Shown piece after piece: positions 1 to 9,539 of a stretch of 64,000 bases of DNA. The stretch covers positions 19,865,502-19,929,501 of the forward strand of contig CM055737.1 in NCBI GenBank assembly GCA_029465975.1. Reading direction: 5' to 3'. The position numbers and the translations under genes are program-made. Within the stretch, counting starts at the first letter, position 1; the number at the start of each line of letters is the position of its first letter. The notes beneath the pieces were generated by a model, which did not search any database, was not told the DNA's origin, and saw only the letters and a program-made list of their open reading frames with translations. Source of the DNA: Dallia pectoralis. Taxonomy: Eukaryota > Chordata > Actinopteri > Esociformes > Umbridae.

Positions 1-25
1 AAGTTAATTATGCAGTGAAGAAATC

Positions 26-31
26 AATAAG
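26..31 (+). promoter_or_regulatory. TATA-like element upstream of 5S (representative)
   Basis: AATAAG lies at -31 to -26 of the gene starting at 57. Fish 5S spacers usually carry an AT-rich TATA-like box near -30, so position and composition fit. The same hexamer recurs before most type A and B genes. Type C units read AATAAC here. The role is inferred from position. Confidence 0.5.
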
Positions 32-56
32 AGCTGTAATTTCAACTTTTCTAATA

Positions 57-174
57 GCTTACGGCCACACTACCCTGAAAACGCCCGATCTCGTCTGATC
101 TCGGAAGCCAAGCAGGGTTGGGCTTGGTTAGTACTTGGATGGGAGACCGCCTAGGAATATCTAGTGTTGTAAGC
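57..174 (+). rRNA. 5S ribosomal RNA, full length (type A)
   Basis: Structural RNA of the large ribosomal subunit, transcribed by RNA polymerase III. The copy is 118 nt. The first six bases GCTTAC pair with the last six GTAAGC, forming helix I. Box A lies at about nt 50-64, the intermediate element at 67-72 and box C at 80-97, in the order known for TFIIIA-dependent vertebrate 5S genes. nt 31-36 and 41-46 are the GATCTC direct repeat that is collapsed in the shorter subfamilies. This copy has C15T. Nothing visible prevents function, but sequence alone cannot show that it is expressed. Confidence 0.95.
106..153 (+). promoter_or_regulatory. 5S internal control region (box A, IE, box C; representative)
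   Basis: Box A covers about 106-120 (AAGCCAAGCAGGG core), the intermediate element 123-128, and box C 136-153 (GGATGGGAGACCGCC core). The boxes are named from the well-studied vertebrate 5S gene. The common window-wide changes here are G56A and T63C in or at the edge of box A and, only in the right arm, a G85A/A88C pair in box C. Confidence 0.85.
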
Positions 175-175
175 A

Positions 176-179
176 TTTT
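176..179 (+). terminator. Pol III T-run terminator (representative)
   Basis: TTTT starts two bases after the mature 3' end and a second TTTT follows about 7 bp later. A minority of units, for example after the genes at 1735 and 2355, read ATTTCG here. That breaks the first run and leaves only the backup. Confidence 0.8.
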
Positions 180-270
180 GTTATTTTCATGGCGGGAAGA
201 AACAATCAATCAAAAAGTTAATTATGCAGTGAAGAAATCAATAAGAGCTGTAATTTCAACTTTTCTAATA

Positions 271-381
271 GCTTACGGCCACACCACCCTGAAAACGCCC
301 GATCTCGTCTGAAGCCAAACAGGGTTGGGCTTGGTTAGTACTTGGATGGGAGACCGCCTAGTAATATCTAGTGTTGTAAGC
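271..381 (+). pseudogene. 5S variant, 111 nt
   Basis: It reads GATCTCGTCTGAAGCC, so seven bases of the second GATCTCG repeat are missing. This is a different breakpoint from the usual 10-bp loss. It also carries G56A and G99T. Helix III cannot form normally. Confidence 0.75.
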
Positions 382-1094
382 ATTTTGTTATTTTCTTGGC
401 GGGAAGAAACAATCAATCAAAAAGTTAATTATGCAGTGAAGAAATCAATAAGAGCTGTAATTTCAACTTTTCTAATAGCTTACGGCCACACCACCCTGAA
501 AACGCCCGATCTCGATCTCGGAAGCCAAACAGGGTTGGGCTTGGTTAGTACTTGGATGGGAGACCGCCTAGTAATATCTAGTGTTGTAAGCATTTTGTTA
601 TTTTCTTGGCGGGAAGAAACAATCAATCAAAAAGTTAATTATGCAGTGAAGAAATCAATAAGAGCTGTAATTTCAACTTTTCTAATAGCTTACGGCCACA
701 CCACCCTGAAAACGCCCGATCTCGGAAACCAAACAGGGTCGGGCTTGGTTAGTACTTGGATGGGAGACCGCCTAGTAATATCTAGTGTTGTAAGCATTTT
801 GTTATTTTCATGGCGGGAAGAAACAATCAATCAAAAAGTTAATTATGCAGTGAAGAAATCAATAAGAGCTGTAATTTCAACTTTTCTAATAGCTTACGGC
901 CACAGCGCCCTGAAAAGGACGAGTCTCGGAAACCAAACAGGGTCGGGCTTGGTTAGTACTTGGATGGGAGACCGCCTAGTAAAATCTAGTGTTGTAAGCA
1001 TTTTGTTATTTTCATGGCGGGAAGAAACAATCAATCAAAAAGTTAATTATGCAGTGAAGAAATCAATAAGAGCTGTAATTTCAACTTTCTAATA

Positions 1095-1210
1095 GCTTAC
1101 GGCCACACCACCCTGAACGCCCGATCTCGTCTGATCTCGGAAGCCAAGCAGGGTTGGGCTTGGTTAGTACTTGGATGGGAGACCGCCTAGGAATATCTAG
1201 TGTTGTAAGC
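1095..1210 (+). rRNA. 5S rRNA, near full length (116 nt)
   Basis: Type A copy that lacks two bases of the A22-A25 run. T63 and CCTAGG are retained. Confidence 0.85.
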
Positions 1211-1306
1211 ATTTTGTTATTTTCATGGCGGGAAGAAACAATCAATCAAAAAGTTAATTATGCAGTGAAGAAATCAATAAGAGCTGTAATTTCAACTTGT
1301 CTAATA

Positions 1307-1424
1307 GCTTACGGCCACACTACCCTGAAAACGCCCGATCTCGTCTGATCTCGGAAGCCAAGCAGGGTTGGGCTTGGTTAGTACTTGGATGGGAGACCGC
1401 CTGGGAATATCTAGTGTTGTAAGC
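1307..1424 (+). rRNA. 5S rRNA, full length
   Basis: 118 nt; C15T and A97G. The preceding spacer has AACTTGTC in place of AACTTTTC. Confidence 0.92.
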
Positions 1425-1520
1425 ATTTTGTTATTTTCTTGGCGGGAAGAAACAATCAATCAAAAAGTGAATTATGCAGTGAAGAAATCAATAAGAGCTG
1501 TAATTTCAACTTGTCTAATA

Positions 1521-1638
1521 GCTTACGGCCACACTACCCTGAAAACGCCCGATCTCGTCTGATCTCGGAAGCCAAACAGGGTTGGGCTTGGTTAGTACTT
1601 GGATGGGAGACCGCCTAGTAATATCTAGTGTTGTAAGC
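1521..1638 (+). rRNA. 5S rRNA, full length
   Basis: 118 nt; C15T, G56A and G99T. It combines the long GATCTC repeat with the box A and nt 99 bases typical of shortened units, so it may be a recombinant. Confidence 0.9.
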
Positions 1639-1734
1639 ATTTTGTTATTTTCTTGGCGGGAAGAAACAATCAATCAAAAAGTTAATTATGCAGTGAAGAA
1701 ATCAATAAGAGCTGTAATTTCAACTTTTCTAATA

Positions 1735-1842
1735 GCTTACGGCCACACCACCCTGAAAACGCCCGATCTCGGAAGCCAAACAGGGTCGGGCTTGGTTAGT
1801 ACTTGGATGGGAGACCGCCTAGTAATATCTAGTGTTGTAAGC
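1735..1842 (+). pseudogene. 5S type B variant, 108 nt (representative)
   Basis: It lacks one GATCTCGTCT decamer (nt 31-40), the product expected from slippage between the GATCTC repeats. The 5' and 3' ends still pair and box C is intact, but helix III and its loop are lost and box A moves 10 bp closer to the start. Also G56A, T63C and G99T. The first T run of its terminator is interrupted. Confidence 0.8.
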
Positions 1843-1938
1843 ATTTCGTTATTTTCATGGCGGGAAGAAACAATCAATCAAAAAGTTAATTATGCAGTGA
1901 AGAAATCAATAACAGCTTTATTTTCAAATGTTCTAATA

Positions 1939-2046
1939 CCCTACGGCCACACCACCCTGAAAACGCCTGATCTCGGAAACCAAACAGGGTCGGGCTTGGT
2001 TAGTACTTGGATGGGAGACCGCCTAGTAATATCTAGTGTTGTAAGC
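1939..2046 (+). pseudogene. 5S type C variant, 108 nt (representative)
   Basis: It has the same 10-bp loss as type B, but the gene begins CCCTAC instead of GCTTAC, giving mismatches with the unchanged 3' GTAAGC. It also has GGAAACC in place of GGAAGCC. It always follows a spacer ending TTTTCAAATGTTCTAATA. The linked changes define a subfamily that is probably non-functional. Confidence 0.8.
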
Positions 2047-2142
2047 ATTTTGTTATTTTCATGGCGGGAAGAAACAATCAATCAAAAAGTTAATTATGCA
2101 GTGAAGAAATCAATAAGAGCTGTAATTTCAACTTTTCTAATA

Positions 2143-2260
2143 GCTTACGGCCACACCACCCTGAAAACGCCCGATCTCGTCTGATCTCGGAAGCCAAGCA
2201 GGGTTGGGCTTGGTTAGTACTTGGATGGGAGACCGCCTAGGAATATCTAGTGTTGTAAGC
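2143..2260 (+). rRNA. 5S rRNA, full length
   Basis: 118 nt, matches the type A consensus (G56, T63, CCTAGG). Confidence 0.95.
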
Positions 2261-2758
2261 ATTTTGTTATTTTCTTGGGGAAGAAACAAACAATCAAAAA
2301 ATTAATTATGCAGTGAAGAAATCAATAAGAGCTGTAATTTCAACTTTTCTAATAGCTTACGGCCACAACACCCTGAAAACGCCCGATCTCGGAAGCCAAA
2401 CAGGGTCGGGCTTGGTTAGTACTTGGATGGGAGACCGCCTAGTAATATCTAGTGTTGTAAGCATTTCGTTATTTTCATGGCGGGAAGAAACAATCAATCA
2501 AAAAGTTAATTATGCAGTGAAGAAATCAATAACAGCTTTATTTTCAAATGTTCTAATACCCTACGGCCACACCACCCTGAAAACGCCTGATCTCGGAAAC
2601 CAAACAGGTTCGGGCTTGGTTAGTACTTGGATGGGAGACCGCCTGGGAATATCTAGTGTTGTAAGCATTTTGTTATTTTCTTGGCGGGAAGAAACAATCA
2701 AAAAGTTAATTATGCAGTGAAGAAATCAATAAGAGCTGTAATTTCAACTTTTCTAATA

Positions 2759-2876
2759 GCTTACGGCCACACCACCCTGAAAACGCCCGATCTCGTCTGA
2801 TCTCGGAAGCCAAGCAGGGTCGGGCTTGGTTAGTACTTGGATGGGAGACCGCCTAGGAATATCTAGTGTTGTAAGC
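2759..2876 (+). rRNA. 5S rRNA, full length
   Basis: 118 nt; T63C. The spacer just upstream is short by 4 bp (AATCAAAAAG loses one ATCA step). Confidence 0.93.
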
Positions 2877-2972
2877 ATTTTGTTATTTTCTTGGCGGGAA
2901 GAAACAATCAATCAAAAAGTTAATTATGCAGTGAAGAAATCAATAAGAGCTGTAATTTCAACTTTTCTAATA

Positions 2973-3069
2973 GCTTACGGCCACAACACCCGATCTCGGA
3001 AGCCAAACAGGGTCGGGCTTGGTTAGTACTTGGATGGGAGACCGCCTAGTAATATCTAGTGTTGTAAGC
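2973..3069 (+). pseudogene. 5S variant, 97 nt
   Basis: A 21-nt internal loss joins the CACAACACC region directly to CGATCTCGG. The same private deletion occurs at about 12163 and 24783 on this strand and about 49925 on the other, so these are copies of one ancestral unit spread by segmental duplication. Confidence 0.8.
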
Positions 3070-3113
3070 ATTTCGTTATTTTCATGGCGGGAAGAAACAA
3101 TCAATCATAAAGT

Positions 3114-3125
3114 TAATTATGCAGT
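3114..3125. repeat. Target-site duplication, 3' side of the RTE element
   Basis: TAATTATGCAGT, identical to 6479-6490 at the other end of the element. It is normal 5S spacer sequence. Confidence 0.9.
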
Positions 3126-3182
3126 CTCATCTCATCTCATCTTCAACCGCTTATCCGGGGTCGGGTCGCGGGGGTAGCAGCT

Positions 3183-4820
3183 CTAGCAGGGGACCCCAAA
3201 CTTCCCTTTCCCGGGCAACATTAGCCAGCTCTGACTGGGGAATCCCGAGGCGTTCCCAGGCCAGTGTGGAGATATAATCTCTCCACCTAGTCCTGGGTCT
3301 TCCCGAGGTCTCCTCCCAGCTGGACGTGCCTGGAACACCTCTCTAGGGAGGCGCCCAGGTGGCATTCTTACAAGATGCCCGAACCACCTCAACTGGCTCC
3401 TTTCTATGCAAAGGAGCAGCGGCTCTACTCCGAGTTCCTCTCGGATGACTGAGCTTCTCACCCTATCCCTAAGGGAGAGGCCAGCCACCTTTCTGAGAAA
3501 ACCCATTTCGGCCGCTTGTACCCGCGATCTCGTTCTTTCGGTCATGACCCAGCTTTCATGACCATAGGTGAGGGTAGGAACAAAGATTGACCGGTAGATC
3601 GAGAGCTTTGCCTTTCGGCTCAGCTCTCTTTTCGTCACAACGGTGCGGTGAAGCGAATGCAACACCGCCCCGCTGCTCCGATCCTCCGACCAAACTCCCG
3701 CTCCATTGTTCCCTCACTCGCGAACAGGACCCCGAGGTACTTGAACTCCTTCACTTGGAGTAAGGACTCATTCCCTACCCGGAGTAGGCACTCCACCGGT
3801 TTCCTGCTGAGAGTCATGGCCTCAGATTTAGAGGTGCTAACCCTCATCCCAGCCGCTTCACACTCGGCTGCGAACCGCTCCAGTGAGTGCTGAAGGTCAC
3901 CGACCGATGAGGCCATCAGGACCACATCATCCGCAAAAAGCAGTGATGTGACCATCAGCCCACCGAACGGGAACCCCTCCCCCATGACTACGCCTTGATA
4001 TCCTGTCCATGAATATTACAAACAGGATTGGTGACAAAGCGCAGCCCTGGCGGAGGCCAACCCCCACCGGGAACGAATCCGACTTACTGCCGAGGACACG
4101 GACACAGCTCATGCTTTGAGCGTACAGAGATTGGATGGCCCTGAGAAGAGACCCCCTCACCCCATACTCCCGCAGCACCTCCCACAAAGATCCCGGGGTA
4201 CCCGGTCATACGCCTTCTCCAGATCCACAAAACACATGTAGACTGGATGGGCATACTCCCAGGCCCCCTCCAGGATCCTTGCGAGAGTAAAGAGCTGGTC
4301 CGTGGTTCCCGGCCAGGACGAAAACCGCATTGTTCCTCTTCAATCTGAGGTTCGACTATTGGCCGAACCCTCCTTTCCAGCACTTTGGAGTACACTTTAC
4401 CAGGGAGGCTGAGGAGTGTGATACCTCTGTAATTGGCACACACTCTCTGGTCCCCCTTTTTAAAGAGGGGAACCACCACCCCGGTCTGCCACTCCTCTGG
4501 CACTGTCCCAGACTTCCATGCAATGTTGAAGAGGCGTGTCAACCAAGACAGCCCTTCCCCACCCAAAGCTTTTAGCATTTCTGGACGAATCTCATCAGTC
4601 CCTGGGGCTTTGCCACTGTGGAGTTGTTTGACTACCTCAGCGACTTCCCCCAGGGAAACTGACGATGACCCTCCATCAGCCTCCAGCTCTGCCTCTGTAC
4701 TAGAGGGCATGTAGGTCGGATTCAGGAGCTCCTCAAAATGCTCTTTCCAGCGCCCGATCACATCATCAGTTGAGGTCAACAGTGTCCCATCCTTACTGTA
4801 CACAGCTTGGATGGTTCCCG
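3183..4820 (-). pseudogene. RTE reverse transcriptase and C-terminal region, frameshifted
   Basis: Segments in order on the minus strand: KAPGTDEIRPEML and NYRGITLLSLPGKVYSKVL (about 4620-4370), EEEQCGFRPGR, then a break at CCC 4308-4310. Next come a DLEKAYDRVPR-type motif near 4230-4200, a break near 4195, WEVLREYGVRG and VGLRQGCALSP (4187-4040), and a break near 3980. Then LLFADDVVLMASS, with the polymerase FADD at 3925-3936, SKSEAM and EFKYLGVLF. After a break near 3655 follow RELSRKAKLSIYRS, LTYGHESWVMTE and SQLRWFGHLVRMP (to about 3350), and a last break near 3305. This motif order matches RTE elements. Several breaks are single-base losses in short G or C runs. Confidence 0.88.
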
Positions 4821-6453
4821 TTTTCCCCTTCTGAGGTGCCGAACGGTTTTCCAGAAGCATTTTGGTGCCGACCGAAAGTCCTTCTCCATAGCTTCTCCAA
4901 ACTTCTCCCACACCCGCTGCTTTGCCTCTGACACGGCAGCGGCTGCAGCCCTTCGGGCCTGTCGGTACCCTGCAACTGCCTCCGGAGTCCCCAGGGCTAG
5001 CATATCCCTGAAGGCCTCCTTCTTCAGTCGGACAGCTTCCCTGACCACCGTGGTCCACCACGGTGTTCTAGGGTTACCACCCCTTGAGGCACCTAGGACC
5101 TTGAGACCACAGCTCACCGCCGCAGCTTCAGCAATAGAAGCTTTGAACATTGCCCACTCAGGTTCAATGCCCCCAACCTCCACAGGGATGCCTGAAAAGC
5201 TCCGCCGGAGGTGTGAGTTGAAGATCTTTCGGACAGGGGCCTCCTCCAGACGTTCCCAGTTCACCCGCACCACCCGTTTGGGCTTACCTGGTCTGTCCAA
5301 AGTCTTTCCCCACCCTCTGATCCAACTCACTACCAGATGGTGATCAGTTGACAGCTCTGCCCCTCTCTTCACCCGAGTGTCCAAAACATGCGGCCTTAGA
5401 TCAGCCGATACGATCACAAAATCGATCATTGACCTTCGGCCTAGGGTGCTCTGGTACCATGTACACTTATGCGCCTCCTTATGTTCGAACATGGTGTTTG
5501 TTATAGACAATCCATGACTAGCACAGAAGTCCAATAACAAACGACCGCTCGGGTTTAGATCAGGGAGGCCGTTCCTCCCAATCACGCCTCTCCAGGTGTC
5601 TCCATCGTTGCCCACATGTGCGTTGAAGTCTCCCAGCAGAATGATGGAGTCCCCTACTGGAGCCCTATATAGGACTCCCTTCAGGGTCTCCAAGAAGGCT
5701 GAATACTCCGAACTGCTGTTTGGTGCATAAGCACAAACAACAGTCAGAGTTTTCCCCCACCACCCTTAGGCGTAGGGAGGCAAACCTCTCATCCACCGGG
5801 GTAAACTCCAACACCGCCGTGCTCAGACGTGGGCTCGTGAGTATCCCCACACCAGCCCGCCGCCTCTCACCCTGGGCAACTCCAGAGAAGAACAGAGTCC
5901 AACCCCTATCCAGGGGTAAGGTTCCAGAGCCACGGTTGTGCGTAGAGGTAAGTCCCACCAGATCCAACTGGTATCGCTCCACCTCACGCACAAGTTCTGG
6001 CTCCTTCCCCCAGTGAGGTGACGTTCCACGTCCCCAAAGCAAGCTTCTGCCGCCCGGGTCTGATCCGTCGAGACCCCCACCTTCACTGTCACCCATATGA
6101 CAGCGCACCCGACCCCTGCGGTTGTTCCTTGAGTGGTGGGCCCACAGGATGGAGAGGAGAGAGATGCCACGTATCTCGTTCGGGCTGTGCCCGGCCGGGC
6201 TCCGTGGCAAACCCGGCCACCAGACGCTCGCTTTCGAGCCCGCCGTCTGGGCCTGGCTCCAGACGGGGGCCCTGGGCTTCCTCCAGGCAGGGTCTCGATC
6301 CTTTTCCCTCGATTTTTCATGGGGTCTTGGTGAACCATTCTTAGTCTGGCCCCTCACCTGAGACCACTTTGCCTTGGGAAACCCTACCAGGAGCATGAAG
6401 CTCCAGACAACCCAGCCCTCAGGTTCATAGGGGCACACAAACCTCTCCACCAC
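4820..6453 (-). pseudogene. RTE endonuclease region, frameshifted
   Basis: Read leftward, the early part has no domain I recognise. At about 6000-5760 comes the endonuclease start, recognisable by ELVREVERYQLDLVGLTS and RRRAGVGIL. A break in a TTTTCCCCC run at 5750-5758 shifts the frame. The downstream frame (5693-4776) carries LLGDFNAHVGN at about 5636-5604, RRSMIDFVIVSADL near 5435-5390 and the STDHHLVVSW catalytic region near 5350-5325. A second break at a CCC run (4817-4819) separates it from the reverse transcriptase. The usual TDLVGLTE-type catalytic glutamate position reads S or T here, so a catalytic residue may also be lost. Confidence 0.85.
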
Positions 6454-6478
6454 GTTAAGGTGATGATTCCCGGGAGGC

Positions 6479-6490
6479 TAATTATGCAGT
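6479..6490. repeat. Target-site duplication, 5' side of the RTE element
   Basis: Second copy of TAATTATGCAGT. The uninterrupted spacer of a near-identical unit at 12296-12307 holds the same bases once, an internal empty-site control. Confidence 0.9.
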
Positions 6491-6530
6491 GAAGAAATCA
6501 ATAAGAGCTGTAATTTCAACTTTTCTAATA

Positions 6531-6648
6531 GCTTACGGCCACACCACCCTGAAAACGCCCGATCTCGTCTGATCTCGGAAGCCAAGCAGGGTTGGGCTTG
6601 GTTAGTACTTGGATGGGAGACCGCCTAGGAATATCTAGTGTTGTAAGC
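6531..6648 (+). rRNA. 5S rRNA, full length
   Basis: 118 nt, consensus; first gene beyond the RTE insertion. The insertion lies in its upstream spacer, 40 bp from the start, leaving the TATA-like box in place. Confidence 0.94.
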
Positions 6649-6744
6649 ATTTTGTTATTTTCATGGCGGGAAGAAACAATCAATCAAAAAGTTAATTATG
6701 CAGTGGAGAAATCAATAAGAGCTGTAATTTCAACTTTTCTTATC

Positions 6745-6991
6745 GCTTACGGCCACAGCACCCTGAAATCGCCCGATCTTGGCCAAACATGGTCACCCTG
6801 AAATCTAGCCTTGGCGATCTCAAAAAGTTAATTATGCAGTGAAGAAATCCAATTTTCAAATGTTCATGGTCGGGCTTGGTTAGTACTTGGATGGGAGACC
6901 GCCTTTTGTTAGGAATAAAAAGTCTAGTGTTGTAAGCATTTTGTTATTTTCTTGGATGGGAAGAAACAATTTTGTTATTTTCAATCAAAAA
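6745..6991 (+). repeat. Scrambled 5S unit (mosaic fragments)
   Basis: A 5S start (6745) runs to about nt 35. Then come out-of-order pieces: a second CACCCTGAAATC, a fragment of spacer AAAAAGTTAATTATGCAG, then gene 3' half (6867-6937) with inserted bases inside CCGCC-TAGGAAT, and a doubled TTTTGTTATTTTC. All pieces come from the 5S unit. This may be repair-associated template switching or an assembly error. Confidence 0.7.
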
Positions 6992-7251
6992 AAGTTAATT
7001 ATGCAGTGAAGAAATCAATAACAGCTGTATTTTCAAATGTTCTAATACCCTACGGCCACACCACCCTGAAAATGCCTGATCTCGGAAACCAAACAGGGTC
7101 GGGCTTGGTTAGTACTTGGATGGGAGACCAGCTGGGAATATCTAGTGTTGTAAGTATTTTGTTATTTTCTTGGCGGGAAGAAACAAACAATCAAAAAGTT
7201 AATTATGCAGTGAAGAAATCAATAAGAGCTGTAATTTCAACTTTTCTAATA

Positions 7252-7369
7252 GCTTACGGCCACACCACCCTGAAAACGCCCGATCTCGTCTGATCTCGGA
7301 AGCCAAGCAGGGTCGGGCTTGGTTAGTACTTGGATGGGAGACCGCCTAGTAAAATCTAGTGTTGTAAGC
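7252..7369 (+). rRNA. 5S rRNA, full length
   Basis: 118 nt; T63C, G99T and T102A. The same trio occurs at 11737 and 13379, marking a duplicated block. Confidence 0.9.
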
Positions 7370-7465
7370 ATTTTGTTATTTTCATGGCGGGAAGAAACAA
7401 TCAATCAAAAAGTTAATTATGCAGTGAAGAAATCAATAAGAGCTGTAATTTCAACTTTTCTAATA

Positions 7466-7583
7466 GCTTACGACCACACCACCCTGAAAACGCCCGATCT
7501 CGTCTGATCTCGGAAGCCAAGCAGGGTTGGGCTTGGTTAGTACTTGGATGGGAGACCGCCTAGGAATATCTAGTGTTGTAAGC
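7466..7583 (+). rRNA. 5S rRNA, full length
   Basis: 118 nt; G8A in helix I, otherwise consensus. Confidence 0.92.
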
Positions 7584-8087
7584 ATTTTGTTATTTTCTTG
7601 TCGGGAAGAAACAAACAATCAAAAAATTAATTATGCAGTGAAGAAATCAATAAGAGCTGTAATTTCAACTTTTCTAATAGCTTACGGCCACACCACCCTG
7701 AAAACGCCTGATCTCGGAAACCAAACAGGGTCGGGCTTGGTTAGTACTTGGATGGGAGACCGCCTAGTAATATCTAGTGTTGTAAGCATTTTGTTATTTT
7801 CATGGCGGGAAGAAACAATCAATCAAAAAGTTAATTATGCAGTGAAGAAATCAATAACAGCTTTATTTTCAAATGTTCTAATACCCTACGGCCACACCAC
7901 CCTGAAAACGCCTGATCTCGGAAACCAAACAGGGTCGGGCTTGGTTAGTACTTGGATGGGAGACCGCCTAGTAATATCTAGTGTTGTAAGCATTTTGTTA
8001 TTTTCATGGCGGGAAGAAACAATCAATCAAAAAGTTAATTATGCAGTGAAGAAATCAATAAGAGCTGTAATTTCAACTTTTCTAATA

Positions 8088-8205
8088 GCTTACGGCCACA
8101 CCACCCTGAAAACGCCCGATCTCGTCTGATCTCGGAAGCCAAGCAGGGTTGGGCTTGGTTAGTACTTGGATGGGAGACCGCCTAGGAATATCTAGTGTTG
8201 TAAGC
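8088..8205 (+). rRNA. 5S rRNA, full length
   Basis: 118 nt, consensus. Confidence 0.94.
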
Positions 8206-8504
8206 ATTTTGTTATTTTCATGGCGGGAAGAAACAATCAATCAAAAAGTTAATTATGCAGTGAAGAAATCAATAAGAGCTGTAATTTCAACTTTTCTAAT
8301 AGCTTACGGCCACAGCACCCTGAAAACGCCCGATCTCGGAAGCCAAACAGGGTCGGGCTTGGTTAGTACTTGGATGGGAGACCGCCTAGTAATATCTAGT
8401 GTTGTAAGCATTTTGTTATTTTCATGGCGGGAAGAAACAATCAATCAAAAGTTAATTATGCAGTGAAGAAATCAATAAGAGCTGTAATTTCAACTTTTCT
8501 AATA

Positions 8505-8622
8505 GCTTACGGCCACACCACCCTGAAAACGCCCGATCTCGTCTGATCTCGGAAGCCAAGCAGGGTTGGGCTTGGTTAGTACTTGGATGGGAGACCGCCT
8601 AGGAATATCTAGTGTTGTAAGC
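8505..8622 (+). rRNA. 5S rRNA, full length
   Basis: 118 nt, consensus; starts 417 bp after the previous full-length copy, with one type B unit between them. Confidence 0.94.
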
Positions 8623-9539
8623 ATTTTGTTATTTTCTGGCGGGAAGAAACAATCAATCAAAAAGTTAATTATGCAGTGAAGAAATCAATAAGAGCTGTAA
8701 TTTCAACTTTCTAATATCGCTACGGCCACACCACCCTGAAAACGCCTGATCTCGGAAGCCAAACAGGGTCGGGCTTGGTTAGTACTTGGATGGGAGACCG
8801 CCTAGGAATATCTAGTGTTGTAAGCATTTTGTTATTTTCTTGGCGGGAAGAAACAATCAATCAAAAAGTTAATTATGCAGTGAAGAAATCAATAAGAGCT
8901 GTATTTTCAAATGTTCTAATACCCTACGGCCACACCACCCTGAAAACGCCTGATCTCGGAAACCAAACAGGGTCGGGCTTGGTTAGTACTTGGATGGGAG
9001 ACCGCCTAGTAATATCTAGTGTTGTAAGCATTTTGTTATTTTCATGGCGGGAAGAAACAATCAATCAAAAAGTTAATTATGCAGTGAAGAAATCAATAAG
9101 AGCTGTAATTTCAACTTTTCTAATAGCTTACGGCCACACCACCCTGAAAACGCCCGATCTCGATCTCGGAAGCCAAACAGGGTCGGGCTTGGTTAGTACT
9201 TGGATGGGAGACCGCCTAGGAATATCTAGTGTTGTAAGCATTTTGTTATTTTCTTGGCGGGAAGAAACAATCAATCAAAAAGTTAATTATGCAGTGAAGA
9301 AATCAATAACAGCTGTATTTTCAAATGTTCTAATACCCTACGGCCACACCACCCTGAAAACGCCTGATCTCGGAAACCAAACAGGGTCGGGCTTGGTTAG
9401 TACTTGGATGGGAGACCGCCTGGGAATATCTAGTGTTGTAAGCATTTTGTTATTTTCTTGGCGGGAAGAAACAAACAATCAAAAAGTTAATTATGCAGTG
9501 AAGAAATCAATAAGAGCTGTAATTTCAACTTTTCTAATA

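Larger units (their letters stand above)
1..3125 (+). repeat. 5S rDNA tandem array, left arm, block 1
   Basis: Fifteen 5S units in the same orientation. The consensus gene is 118 nt and numbering in all entries starts at its GCTTAC. The spacer of about 96 bp opens with ATTTTGTTATTTTC and ends in CTAATA. Full-length or near full-length genes start at 57, 1095, 1307, 1521, 2143 and 2759. Shortened genes start at 271 (111 nt), 478 (114 nt), 688, 892, 1735, 1939, 2355 and 2559 (108 nt each), and 2973 (97 nt). The window opens inside a spacer. The block ends where an RTE retrotransposon interrupts a spacer. Confidence 0.97.
3126..6478 (-). mobile_element. RTE-clade non-LTR retrotransposon (Rex3/Expander-like), decayed
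   Basis: About 3.35 kb on the minus strand, in a 5S spacer between perfect 12-bp repeats. The minus-strand 3' end (low coordinates) is a short tandem GATGA tail after the GGATAAGCGGTTGAAG stretch familiar from fish RTE elements. The body encodes an apurinic-type endonuclease followed by reverse transcriptase. The 5' end, near GGAATCATCACCTTAACGTG, looks near complete, so this is not the usual severe 5' truncation. GC content is clearly higher than the host array. At least seven frame breaks mean it cannot make its protein as read. The clade call is firm from RT and C-terminal motifs; the exact family name is recalled. Confidence 0.9.

Noticed and set aside
325..2184. Long open frames with a 68-aa repeated protein (GLVSTWMGDRL...), present throughout both arms
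   Set aside because: They come from translating 5S genes plus spacer. The 204-bp unit is exactly 68 codons, so runs of shortened units stay open, while each 214-bp unit brings a stop in GTCTGA. They are not protein genes.
4330..6361. Plus-strand open frames inside the RTE element
   Set aside because: They are antisense shadows of the endonuclease/reverse transcriptase gene and show no recognisable domain.
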